DNA of 64,000 nt, from positions 1-64,000 of the forward strand of contig RMBW01000008.1 in the NCBI GenBank assembly GCA_004009845.1. Direction: 5' to 3'. Under the pieces are notes generated by a model. The model worked only from the letters and a program-made list of their open reading frames with translations, was not told the DNA's origin and did no database searches. Both the position numbers and the translations under genes were made by a program. How positions within the stretch are numbered: the stretch's first letter is position 1; each line of letters opens with the position of its first letter. This stretch comes from Davidsoniella eucalypti (Eukaryota; Ascomycota; Sordariomycetes; Microascales; Ceratocystidaceae). Shown piece after piece: positions 1 to 10,569 of this stretch.

Positions 1-2
1 CC

Positions 3-797
3 AAAGTAACTGCTGCTGGGGCTAAACCAGGGCAGTCGGCGGACATCTCCCCAGCCCCAAAGAAGCCCTCAAGACCCTCTGCTGGAAATCGCTACATCAT
101 CGAACTCTTCCAAGACTCTGCGTACACAGGAGTCGACCCGGAGATCTGCAGGAAGAAACTCAACCGGGACCTCTTTAAAGGAAAGGAAAATATTACCCGG
201 ATGACCAAGCCTGGAAAGAGGGACTTTGCTTTAACTTTCGACACACCTCCCTCCAAGGAGACGCTAGAAATGGTTCGACTCACAATCGGAGCCAAGCAGA
301 TTGATAAGGAAGAAAGATGGGCCAAGTTTGTGATCAAGAATCTCCCACGGAGAATCAGAGACTTCTCTGGCTTGAGAGACTTGGAGGAATCCGACGTCAT
401 GGATGAGGTGAAGAAGGCCTTCGGCGGAGAAGTCAAGGCAGCGCACTGGAGAAGCTACGACGATGACCCAGAGTATAAACACCTCAGGGTACTGATTAAT
501 GCCCCAGACAGACTCTTACACAAGATCATCATCATGGGCAAGGAACATCTAGTTCGGCAACAGAGCGAAACCCCCCTCCCTCCCCCCAGCTGTCGGAGAT
601 GTTTCCGCGCGCACCCGACAAGAACCTGCGGCTTTGCACCTCGCTGCCCTCTCTGCTCCGGGAAGCACACAGCAGAGGAACACCACGTACAGAACCCCTG
701 CAACCAATCGGGACACAAGGACTGCGACTGTAAGGTCAAATGCCCAATCTGTGGAGACAAGCACTCGGCGGTCACATGCGTGAAGGCTCGTTTCTAA
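3..797 (+). CDS. LINE ORF1, gag-like zinc-knuckle protein (C-terminal part)
   Basis: This frame is open from the left edge to a TAA at 795-797, giving about 264 residues of the C-terminal part; the start is outside the window. A basic, helical central part is followed by three Cys/His modules near the C-terminus, with cores CRRC-H-C, CPLC-H-H and CPICGDKHSAVTC. These are typical of Tad and I-type LINE ORF1 proteins, which bind element RNA and form ribonucleoprotein particles. No internal stop is seen. The first ATG in the window is at 201, but upstream codons remain in frame and look like part of the same protein, so that ATG is probably not the real start. Confidence 0.85.
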   Translation, partial: KVTAAGAKPGQSADISPAPKKPSRPSAGNRYIIELFQDSAYTGVDPEICRKKLNRDLFKGKENITRMTKPGKRDFALTFDTPPSKETLEMVRLTIGAKQIDKEERWAKFVIKNLPRRIRDFSGLRDLEESDVMDEVKKAFGGEVKAAHWRSYDDDPEYKHLRVLINAPDRLLHKIIIMGKEHLVRQQSETPLPPPSCRRCFRAHPTRTCGFAPRCPLCSGKHTAEEHHVQNPCNQSGHKDCDCKVKCPICGDKHSAVTCVKARF

Positions 798-3700
798 ATG
801 ATGAACGCTCTCCAGAACTGCAATTCAGGAGTCCAGACCATGCTGCGAATTATGCAAGCCAATGTTCAGAGGAAAGCAACAGCCCAGAAAGCAGTTCTAC
901 AAGAGGCCCACAGAAGAGGAGTAGAGGTGGTGATGATACAGGAACCCCCTAGTCAAGGGGGCAGAACGTCCATACACCCGGAATTCGAGCAGATGATGCC
1001 TGTAGGAGGAAACACAAATGAGAGGAGAAGATCGATTTGCTTTGTCAGGAGGAGAGAAACTAGCAAATTCGAAGTATACAATGACGCCGCCATACCTCCG
1101 CACCCGGATGTTAGTGCAGTAGTTGTCAAACTACCACACCAAGGCCGAAACATCAAGATAGTGGGGATATACAACGCCGGCCCGGGAGCGCCAGAGAAAA
1201 TGAGGCTGTAGGCCTACTAAGAAGCCTCAGGATAGGAAGGTCGGAAAGATGGGTCATCATGGGTGACTTCAACTTACACCACAGCCGCTGGGATAACAAG
1301 GAGAAACAGCAGTCGGAGTCCCAGAAAAAGACAGCTGAAGACCTGATAGAGTGGTGGGAGGGGTGCGGCCTACTACACTTAGGAGACCCGTCCACCCCCA
1401 CTCACAAGAAAGGATACGTTATCGACCTGACCCTTGTCAAAGGCAACCTACTGCAAGACGTGGTTCGCCTCCATGCAGATGCCTCCCTAGATTGCGGGAG
1501 TGACCACTACCCGAGAATACTGGAAATACACAGCCCGGCCCCATTCAGTCCAACCAAGACAAAATGCTGGAGAGAGATGGACGAAGAGAAGTTCAACAAA
1601 GAGTGCCAAAGGATAGCGGACGATATGGCACCTTTCCTATCAAAGGACAACACAATCCACACAGCGGAACTCGAACCTTCGCGAGCACACTACTTGCCAA
1701 GATGCAGAGTGCTATCGACTCAGCAACACCTACTCGATTAGTCAAGGGGACAGGTTATAGATGGTGGGGGCCCGAATGCCGAGAGGCCAAACGAGAACTC
1801 TCTCAGGCCAGAAGGACATACACCTCGCTACTCCGCCTGGTGAAGAGCGGAGCTACCAACCTAACGGATGACCTCACCCTAGCAGAAGGTGTCTATAAGA
1901 CTGCAACAGCACACTTCAACAACACAATCGCCAACGCTTGTCGCGAATTTTTCAGAAATGTGGTTTCCACTCTAAACTCGCCACAGAAGGCCTTCCATGC
2001 CGCGAAATGGCTCATCAGACCCCAGAAGTCCAGATCCCCTGCCCTGAAGAAAGCCAATGGAGTGATGGCCGAGACCTCAGAAGACAAACTGCAAACTCTG
2101 CGAGACGCACACTTGAAGGGCAAAGGTCTCCCAGACATAGACCGACCTACAGTAAGAGCAGACCTCAGTGAAAGATGGACACCCATAGAAGAGGAGGAGG
2201 CTAGAGAGGCGGTTTTCAAACCTCTGAACACAGCCCCTGGAGAAGACCGTATTCGGAACAAGGACCTTGCCAACAGCTGGCCCTTCCTTGGGAGAATAAT
2301 CACACACCTCTTCAATCTCTGCCTGAGCACAGGCTACCACCCTCAATGCTTCAAAATGCGGTTCTGGTCGCCCTCAAGAAGCCTGGGAAAAAGGACTACA
2401 GTGACCCAGCCTCATATAGACTCATTTCGCTACTATGTACGCTGGCCAAGGCACTGGAGAGGATCGTAGCTAGCAGACTGGCCCGCGAATCGGTGAGAAG
2501 ACGTCTCTTTGTTGGCAACTACACCTGCGCTTTACCAAGAAGATCTGCGTCAGACTTGGTAACAGCACTCGTCAGCGAAATCAAAGAAGATCTCAGAAAA
2601 GGGAAAGTGGCAGCACTCCTCACATTCGATGTCTCTGGAGCCTTCGATGGAATTATGCCAAACAGAATGGTAGCCAGACTTGTGGAACAAAACTGGCCCC
2701 CATACCTGACCAAATGGACTCAATCTTTTCTTGAAGGACGAAAGGCCCAGGTGGTGTTGGACGGAGTGAAAGAGACACCTGGCCCGACATCAGGCAGCTT
2801 ACCACAGGGCTCGCCAGTGTCACCCATTCTCTACTCACTGTACATGGCCCCCCTCTTCACCGGAAATCCAGTCAAGCTGAAGGGATATATGGATGATGGG
2901 GCCTGGAAAGTCACGGATGACACTCACGAAGGATGCATCGCCCAGTTGAAGGACCACCTAGCAGCCACGACCAGATGGGCCACGGAAAACGGCCTAAAGC
3001 TAGACCAGAAGAAATTCGGCCTCATCCACTTCTCAAGAAGGACAAAGAAGAAAAGAGGAGAAGATGACAACCCCGCTCTACAGGTGACCGGTCTCCCAGT
3101 CATAGAGGCAACACAGAAGGACAAAGCACTAAGGTGGCTAGGAGTATGGTTTGACAGAAAACTGGCTTTTAAACCACACGTGATTGAAACAGCAAAGAAG
3201 CTAGAGAGGAATGTCGCCGCTTTGCAAATCCTGAAAGGGTGCAAGCATGGCGCTCCAGTAGAAGAAATCATTAGAGTGGTCAAAGCTATCTTCGTGCCAA
3301 TCATCACATACTGCGCAGCCGCCTGGTGGGTCGCAGGTGAACACGGCAACAAAGGCAAGATTGACACTATCTCCAAAGCCTTGAGGAAAGCACTACTGGC
3401 GGCACTGCCGGTCTACAACACCACACCTACAGCACTTCTCCACATGCTCGCAAATCTGCCTCCAGTGCAGATTCTCCTAGACTATGCAGTCAAAAGGGAA
3501 GCCGTTAGATGGTATCAACTAGACCCAATGCACCCACTCATGAGAGGAGTCATCCTAAGATCGGGAGCGGTCAGACAGGCCCTCCCCCACATCAGGGATT
3601 TACTGAGCAGCCTTGGGAAATCTATTGTTGCATACGGAACTTTCGACCCAGTTCCAGCCACAGCAGACACCCCACCACCAGAAGCCATTCTGGTGGGCCT

Positions 3701-4679
3701 AGACAAAGCAGCAGCCGCAGCAAGACACCAACAACTACGACGAACGAGGCCACCTACTGATGTGTGGTTGTATACAGATGGGTCAAAGATGGAAAATGGA
3801 TGGACAGGGGCAGGTTGGACTGCCTCACAGGGTACAAATCTCCTGCTCAAGGGAAACGAAAAGTGTGGCAGCATGAAGGAAGTCATAGACGCTGAAATCA
3901 TAGCCATCTTACGAGGACTTGAAAACCTGGAGATGGCGTCCCTGAAGGACTGTGATACAGTCTGGCTTTGCCTGGACAATCAAGCGGCAATCACCCGCCT
4001 GACCAGCCCGAAGAATAAACCAGGCTCATCACAGGCTGAAGTGGACAGAGCACAAACCATCATCCAGGCCATTAAGACGAAGCGCCGGAACAGAAAGGTA
4101 CACTGCATATGGGTACCTGGACATGAAGGTGTAGTTGGAAATGAAGAGGCGGACAAACTAGCCAAGGCAGCGGCAGTGAACCCACACCCGGGACAGTCTA
4201 GACAGGAACTCAGAATGTATGAGGACCCTGACATGAAAATGTCAGTCGCCAAAGCTAGGAGGAGGATACATGAAGGACAACAAGAGGACTTTGAAAGGTG
4301 GTTTAGGAACCAGGCGGCCATTAGAGATAATGAAGAACGCAGAACCCTGGGTTTCCCCAATCTGAAGCGTTCAGCCGTACCAGGAGGACCGAGAAACATA
4401 CAAGGAAAGGTTTTAGCCGCTCTATCTGGGCACGGCGATTTTAAGGACTACCATACCGTCCGAAAGCACGAGAATGCAGTCCTCACATGTGCCAGATGCG
4501 GAAAAGACAAAGATAGGACTCACTTATGGACCTGCCGAAGACGAACCAGACCTTGGAGCACCCGATTCACCCTAAAGCTGCTTGCCACGTTCAAGGGGAG
4601 ACGGACGCTAGCCAAAGCTCTGATACGGGACGAAGAACAAGCCAACTATCAGGGCTACAGTCGTACAATCACCTTGTAA
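798..4679 (+). pseudogene. LINE ORF2: endonuclease, reverse transcriptase, RNase H (frameshifted)
   Basis: ORF2 begins at the ATG directly after the ORF1 stop. Domains in order: an N-terminal endonuclease (GDFNLHHSRWD near 1262-1294, a SDH catalytic motif near 1499-1507), reverse transcriptase (FDVSGAFDG near 2625, GSLPQGSPVSP near 2795, YMDDG near 2888), RNase H (YTDGSK near 3772, a DAEI motif, LDNQAA, WVPGHEG near 4107) and a terminal CARCG/HLWTC zinc knuckle near 4492-4533. The frame changes three times: near 1195 next to an A4 run, near 1670, and near 2350 at another A4 run. Each is a one-base change, and the domain continues in the next frame. The active-site box reads YMDD where YADD is more common; I regard this as natural variation. 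Confidence 0.9.
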
Positions 4680-4924
4680 GACCTTCTGATGGAAAACTTT
4701 ATACAGGGGTGGGGAAGGATGAGGATGTGAGGGACATGAAGCCCGGGAGCGGACGCCAGGTAACTGGATAGAGCTCGGTCTTTCATATCAGGCGTGAGGA
4801 AGAAGAAAATGGTGCTCAGAAAAATCGAGATACATGTACTCAGTGGGTTGACCCTGTGCTTGTATATGCTCGGACTCGAAAATGGTATTAGCTAAAAACT
4901 ATGTAGATCCAAGAGGATAAATAG

Positions 4925-4953
<29 letters not shown>
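4680..4953 (+). repeat. LINE A 3' UTR and (CAA)n tail
   Basis: Non-coding 3' UTR of the LINE. It shares short blocks with the second LINE tail at 5490-5700: an ATGAAG...GCCCGGGAG block, CGGACTCGAAAAT, and an A-rich AATAAATA just before the CAA repeat. The (CAA)n tract covers 4925-4953. The bases immediately after it, CATAGCT (4954-4960), are identical to the seven bases after the second tail. Confidence 0.75.
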
Positions 4954-4955
<2 letters not shown>

Positions 4956-5489
4956 TAGCTCACCTTCCCTCCTACAACCCTCGGGGGGGTACCTTTGAGT
5001 TCGAGTACCTCCCCCTTTGTCCAAAGACGAATTTTTCCCCTTCGTCGTGGGTTTTCAAGAGCGACCAGCACATATTCCCGATGCTGCTGTCCATTCTTTT
5101 TATCTTTTTAGAAGCTTGTCTTTATTGATGCATCGAGTATGAGGCCTTGAGCCCGACTTTTTCCTCTCTCGAGAGATGTTCTCACCAACAATCGCCCCCC
5201 TTTTCGCCACACTCACGCGATCGCTGGTCTCCCGAGTCACTACACACTACAAAGCTCAGGGAGACACACTCATACTCGAAGGGCAACCTATTTTTGAAGG
5301 TTCCGGAAGCCCAACCCGCGGCGCGGGAGTCTTGTCGCTGTGCCTCTACCATCGCACCCGACTCGACTACGCCAATTTTTCTCTTCTCTCGACACTCGAT
5401 CACCAGCCTCTTGGAGGCGCGTCGGATGGTGCGGTCACCTGATTACGTGGATGGTAGCCCCACTTAGGGCTTGGATGATGTGGGTCTTT
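4954..5489. other. GC-richer spacer between two LINE tails
   Basis: About 530 bases lie between the tail of LINE A and the tail region of the second element. The stretch is richer in GC than typical intergenic sequence here. It holds a plus-strand open frame of 88 codons from 5176 and overlapping frames, none of which I recognise. Its place, between one LINE tail and the next LINE 3' end, suggests it could be the 5' UTR or a short leftover of an internally deleted second LINE. That is inference from position only. Confidence 0.35.
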
Positions 5490-5700
5490 TTTTGGGGAAT
5501 GGTTTGAGGATGTTTCGAAGTTACAGGGGGTATCCATGAAGGCGTCCTATGGAGCCCGGGAGGGTAGTCCGGACCCGGACTAGGATACGGGTGGAAGTGG
5601 ATAAGATATACCGGAGACAGAAAAATCGGCACGACCGGACTCGAAAATCCACTCGTAATAGTTTAGGAAGAGAATAAATATAACAACAACAACACAACAA
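5490..5700 (+). mobile_element. 3' tail of a second LINE (LINE B), joined to a 5S rRNA gene
   Basis: This stretch resembles the 3' UTR of LINE A. It has an ATGAAGG...GCCCGGGAGG block near 5536-5565, CGGACTCGAAAAT near 5636-5648, GAATAAATA near 5672-5680, and a slightly impure CAA tract at 5682-5700. No ORF2 sequence precedes it, so it is 5'-truncated or internally deleted. Its last CAA unit runs directly into base ~9-10 of a 5S rRNA gene. The left boundary is approximate. Confidence 0.7.
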
Positions 5701-5810
5701 CATAGCTTATAGAAAGCACGGGATCCCGTCCGCTCTCCCCTAGTTAACCTATGAAGCGCTTGATCAGTACTACGGTGGGTGACCACGTGGGAATACCAGG
5801 TGTTGTATGT
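5701..5810 (+). rRNA. 5S ribosomal RNA gene, 5' end replaced by a LINE tail
   Basis: Base-by-base comparison with remembered yeast and fungal 5S shows the conserved blocks: CATAG at the start, AGAAAGCAC, CCCGTCCGCTC, AGTTAA (box A region) and GGTGGGTGACCA (box C region). A terminal GTTGTATGT follows, then a T5 run at 5818-5822 as Pol III terminator. The 3' GTTGTATGT should pair with a 5' ACATACAAC, but those 8-9 bases are absent and the CAA tail of a LINE stands there. The length from 5701 to 5810, plus the nine missing bases, is 119, the normal 5S size. Box A and box C appear intact, but the terminal helix is broken, so this copy is probably non-functional. Confidence 0.85.
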
Positions 5811-5817
5811 AGTATTC

Positions 5818-5822
5818 TTTTT
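5818..5822 (+). terminator. Pol III T-run terminator of the 5S gene
   Basis: Five T residues lie eight bases after the predicted 3' end of the 5S rRNA, as expected for an RNA polymerase III terminator. Confidence 0.6.
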
Positions 5823-6514
5823 AGTCATGATTAGTTGATGGCCCCCCCAACCTTCAGTTTCCTTTTTGAAACGATAAATTTACCCAGCTGTATATATGCT
5901 TCTTTTTTATATCGATTTTTTTCATCTCCATCGACATTCATTGTATACACAAGCTTTCCAAATCCAAGCTGATTTCATGTATAGTCATGATGAAAGGGCG
6001 TCACCAATTTCATAAATACGGTGATTTCGCAGGTCAGTTCTACAAAGTATAAGTATGTATCTTCTCTCTGAATAATCTATTCAAACAAGTAGAAGAGGGG
6101 CTTGTGAATATAAGTTCAAATAAAAGGTATGTAAAAAAGATAAGAGTAAAACAGATGTGAGCCGTAAAAAGAAGACAAAAGAAACATTATCTAGCTTTTC
6201 TTTGCCAAATAGTAAGAATACATTACCCCATGTCGAAAACATCAAGGGTATGGTGATATCTAAAGAGAATAATACTCGTGCACATATCTCATATAGCTAA
6301 TATAGTTCATTTATCAAGGCCACATTGTTATGCAACGCAAAAACGCCGCTACAACCATAGCATCCATGTGCCGTAGCTCAAGATAGCCGGACATGAAACT
6401 ATATTGATATCGTACCATACTTCTTCATCGACAATGGGAAGTGAAGTGAGAAACTCAATCACCATGGCACGTGAAAAAGATTCTCAAAATAGTAGGCGTT
6501 TAGGGTAATATTAT
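5823..6514. other. Intergenic, no gene seen
   Basis: AT-rich spacer between the 5S gene and the 3' end of QCR6. I see no coding or RNA gene. Its right part should contain the QCR6 3' UTR and polyadenylation site. Confidence 0.6.
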
Positions 6515-7762
6515 TTACTTCAGCTTAGCCCACAGCTTGGGAGCCATGCACTCGTTGGCGCAGTGCATGAGGTGGAAGACTAAAGCGATGGTCAGCATGC
6601 GAGATCATATGGATAGATTGCAACGAGTTTTGCTCTGATATGAAACATCATATCTATATCAGATATGTTGAATCTAGTCTAAGCCAAGTTTGCACAATTA
6701 TTTTAACTTACACTCCTCAACACAGTCCTCCTTGGCGGCACCATCAGTCTCGATCTGGCTGGTAACGCGAGCGACACACTCGTCGTAGTGGTGCTTGGGG
6801 CCGTGGCAGCCAGCGGAGTTCTGGCAGGCTATAAAAACACAAATGATACGTTAATGATATGTCCGGAGTAATAATTGGTGTTGGTGGATTTAAATTCAAT
6901 GGTGTCGTCGAGTGAGTCTTGATAGGCGGTTGATAAGCGAGATTTTTGACTGATATTATCGATACGACGAAAAAGAAGGAAGCGCTGGCAGCACCATGCA
7001 GACGGTCAACGGAAAGTCAATTCCAAAATTATAATGTTGTCCGCCAATATTAGGCACGTATAAGACATTCCGTTGAAAGTTCCGCATTCCCGAAGTATTG
7101 GTGACGCCATATCCGAAGCAGCCGGTCTATAGTAAATCGTTCGTTCGAGATATATTTCGATATGCGGTAATGGTGGTGAATCATCGCATCGTGGTAGCGG
7201 TTGTCGAATGTTTGAGAATGGGGCTTGTGATATCGGCTGTGTAATGTGGTTGGTAGAACGTACCCTCAGAGATAGCAGGCATAGAGTCGACGATCTCCTC
7301 CTCCTCATCCTCCTCATCATCTTCTTCGTCCTCTTCCTCCTCTTCGGCGGGGGTCTCTTCGGTGGCAGGCTCCTCCTACAACAAGTTAGAGTTAGCCAAC
7401 TACCGGTAATAAACTAAGAGTGTACGACGGTGTAGGGATAGGCCATATGACACAGACGGCAACGGCCCCGGACGAAAGAAAATGGCACGCAATCAGTATT
7501 GCGGCAGGGCATTGCGTGGGCAATTCGAAGGCAACGGCAGAACCAATTGGTTGAGTAGATGCGCAATTCTCCAAAGTCCAATGGGACCATGGTGTCAAGT
7601 GTTTCGCTGGGGCATTTATGCGGGCAGGTTCTCGGATATTGTGACGGTGGATTCTGTGGATGGCGTGTTCTTTCTTACGTTGTCCTCAGCAGCCTCGGCA
7701 TGAGCCTCAGACCATGGCTTCGCAGCCTCGACAAGATCGGTTATCATCTCCCAAACGCTCAT
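6515..7762 (-). CDS. QCR6: Cytochrome bc1 complex subunit 6 (hinge protein)
   Basis: Four exons on the minus strand: 7679-7762, 7264-7375, 6712-6828 and 6515-6579, giving 125 residues. All junctions have GT/AG ends and keep the frame. The protein starts MSVWEMITDL. A long run of Asp/Glu follows in exon 2. The conserved hinge domain comes next: CQNSAGCHGPKHHYDEC in exon 3, and FFHLMHC and APKLWAKLK at the C-terminus. The paired cysteines are those that form the two disulphides in this family. QCR6 sits on the intermembrane-space side of respiratory complex III, contacts cytochrome c1 and helps cytochrome c docking; its acidic stretch is the family hallmark. The second intron (6829-7263, 435 bases) is long for a fungus. 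Confidence 0.92.
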
Positions 7763-8817
7763 TGTGACGAATTACGGTGGTGCGGGTGGACAGAAATAGA
7801 GAGAAAAAGAGGAAGACGGAAGCTGTATCGTCGGCTAAAACACGGGAACCAGCAATTAAGTGCGTTAGTAAGTCCAAAGACCAAGCGTCGCAAATGGCAA
7901 AAGAAAGGCTGAAGTAAAAGAAGCTTACAGATCAGATTCAACACAGATTTGTTTCGGTGGTTGGATGGGCTTCACTCTCTAGAGCTGGTAGCAATTAAGC
8001 AGTAGCAGATAGGAGGGGCGTTTTTTTGTTGGTTCAATCAATGTTCGTCGTCCAAACTCGAGGAAGTCCGAAAATGGCAGCGTGTGGTTGGCTTGGAAAA
8101 ATCTCGGAAGCTCTCGGCTGAAGGTCCGCTCTCAAAAAATTCGACAAGAAAAAAAATTACACCACAGCGTTTCGCACAGGGAGACAGACCACTGTGGATA
8201 AATGTAATAGTCAATTGCTACTACATGATTGGTTCGCAGCCTTGAAGTCTATTTCGGAAAGAAATCCCATGTATGGACGGAGCTAGTTAGGTCACGTGCA
8301 CTACCCCCACTAACCAACCTTTACCCAAACCCTAGTATGCTGCGACAACAACTAGTCGACTGTACACAACTTGTGATCATATGTTTAATAAATCTGATGT
8401 GAGATTGCAGACACAATCTTGGAGCCTAATGCCGTACTAATATATGCACACCAACTTATTTTACAATAGCAAGACATTGCTATGAGCACATAGCTTTGAA
8501 TGAAAAATTTACCTGTAGCGACGAAACTGAGACATTTACGCATGAGCTGCTGCTATACGTCTTGGTCAGAATAGGACGAGGGCTGCTAATAAGAGATCGT
8601 TGTTTAAGGTTTTATGGTAATGAAAAATGAAAAAAAAAACCAAGTGATTATTCAGATGTACTAATAAACGTATAAATATATAAATTACATATTAGAGCCG
8701 GTGATAGGAAGAGCTACAGAAGTGTAGGCTGAATCTGATTAGATATATAGGAAACCATTTACAATTTCAATGGGCTAACATATTACTAGCTAAATCGTGT
8801 GCGCTGAGTACAACGGC
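7763..8817. other. QCR6 promoter and 3' flank of the WBP2-like gene
   Basis: About 1 kb without a recognised gene. The part near 7763-8100 should hold the QCR6 5' UTR and promoter. The rest is AT-rich and ends in the 3' UTR of the upstream minus-strand gene. No clear TATA box or repeat was identified. Confidence 0.5.
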
Positions 8818-10569
8818 TTATTCTCTGTCGGCGGCATCTCGGATATGGTCTTCCAATCTCATGCTGAGGGTCTGAGCTTGTGCTTCGTCGTATCCGGGAG
8901 GAGGCCCGTTGGGCGCTCGATTTTGACTGGTGCTACTTGCAGATCTGCTGTGGTTCCCAACTGTCTGCAATGTTGCTTCAGACTCCCCGCGGCCTTGAGC
9001 GCTGTAAGCGGGAAGTTGCTCGTCTGGGATACTGCCGATAGGATGGCCGGTCTCTCCTTCAATTCCCCGCACGTGGGATAATCTCTCCTTGATATCTATG
9101 AAACGAGTGACAAACTCGTTGTGGCCGCCATCTTTGAAGATGAGCTTCAGATCTACACGTGGAAACTCTGGTGGGATTCCGCCTTGAGAAACAGGCTTGA
9201 CTGATGCAGTCCAATACCAAGATCCAAACCAAGGTGAGGAAACATGTGAATCTTCCAAGTTCATGATAGGTGCGCTGAAAGATGCGAATTCAGCCGTAGG
9301 AGTAACTGGAATGTATATCAACTGTTCTAGGTTAGTCTCTCTTATCATTACTGTATCGATAGGCGAAGTTCGTCTTTGCAGACAACAGGTAAGATGATTT
9401 TTTCACAAGTATTTATTGAAGATGACTTACTCTTTGAGTCGTAACGTATATAGTTCCCGAGTCGCATTTGATGGAGAATTGTGGTCGTGGCTCACTAGAT
9501 GTCCAATTTTTGGGCGATGTAATCTCTAGAGCGATTCTTTGACCTGTGATATGTCTGATGTGCTCATGAGGTAGACGGACGATGTCGTTGTCTCGAGACA
9601 TCATAACCCAACTACGTCTATGATTAATATTAGGACTCATTGGAGGCGAGGGGAGTGATTCGACATGGACTCTTGACATGAAGGCATGTTGCTCTTGGAG
9701 GTATTGGTCCGTCATTACGCTTATTGTGGAAGTGTGACCGGTATGAATCTTTGAGTGAGACGGAATACACAAGGGAATGGATAATGATGCCTTGATCGGA
9801 GGAGGTATTTGCAAATTAAGAGTAGAAGGAGTTTCAAGTCTAATGTAACTTGTGGCTTGGTATATTACAGGATAAGTGAGAGGAGGAAAGAATGTGATAT
9901 ATGAGAAAGGCGGACAAAAAACAGAAGAGATGGACAGTTATTTGTATGATAGAACAGGGTGTTAGATTTTGAGATACGTTTCTGAGTAGCTCTAGTCTTT
10001 AATATGCTGTGGGCACACACGACTGGTCGTAAATCATGTATCAAATGCGAACTTGATGATTTGCGATCTTGGCGTTGACAATTCGACGTTTTGATGCGGC
10101 ACAAAATATCGAATTTAGGCTTCAGAATCGGCAGGCCATATATGGATGAAGATGTAATGATATATTGCAGAAACAAATTGCCCGGGATGTAGACCGTAGT
10201 GAAAGGGTGGGAGTATCACGATGAGAATGTCTTAGGTCTTGATCGTAAGAATGATGTTGGAGAGATGTGATGATTTGAAGTGTGACTGTAGATAGTTATA
10301 TGTAGAGAAGTAGAGCAACTAAATAGAGGGCTAGAGTTCTTAAACAAACATGTCTGCTCTAAAAATTAAATGGGCTATGGGCCGCAGAAGAGAATGGAGA
10401 AAATAGACAAAGAACTCTCAAGGAAGGAAGCAGGCAGGATGCAGGTAAAAAAGACAGGGAAGAGGGTAGTAGAAAAGTAGAAATAGATGATACTTGTAGA
10501 TGGGCTTGCTTGAACCAGACAAAAGATAACCGAGAAGAAAAATGGGAAACAAACTTACTTTAAAGACAT
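8818..10569 (-). CDS. WBP2/UPF0664-type GRAM-domain protein
   Basis: Best model has three exons: 10559-10569 (11 bases), 9431-9611 and 8818-9321, giving 231 residues. The tiny first exon encodes MSL plus two bases of an Asn codon; a GTAAGT donor follows, and the acceptor CGTAG at 9612-9616 completes N and reads on as WVMM. This restores the MSLNWVM start common in this family. The intron would be 947 bases. Without it, the frame could start at 9715 or 9640. The body matches the family: YVTTQR then LIYIP across the second intron, APIMNLEDSHV, PWFGSWYW, a GGIPPEFP motif and LKLIFKDGGHNEF. The tail carries a PPGYDE (PPxY) motif that could bind WW domains. Animal WBP2 is a cofactor for WW proteins; the fungal role is poorly known. 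Confidence 0.8.

Larger units (their letters stand above)
1..4953 (+). mobile_element. Tad-clade non-LTR retrotransposon (LINE A), 5' end outside the window
   Basis: A LINE running left to right. It contains a gag-like ORF1 with zinc knuckles, then an ORF2 with an apurinic endonuclease-like domain, reverse transcriptase, RNase H and a C-terminal zinc knuckle. A 3' UTR of about 245 bases follows and ends in a (CAA)n tract at 4925-4953 instead of poly(A). An RNase H domain in a fungal LINE with this ORF order points to the Tad clade. The ORF1 stop and ORF2 ATG abut (TAA then ATG at 795-800), which suggests reinitiation. ORF2 has three single-base frameshifts, so this copy is probably inactive, though long stretches remain open and it looks fairly young. 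The 5' UTR and the start of ORF1 lie to the left of the window. Confidence 0.93.

Noticed and set aside
9640..9814. Alternative starts for the WBP2-like protein inside intron 1
   Set aside because: They add residues not typical of the family, whereas the spliced 11-base exon gives the expected MSLNWVM start; kept as alternatives only.
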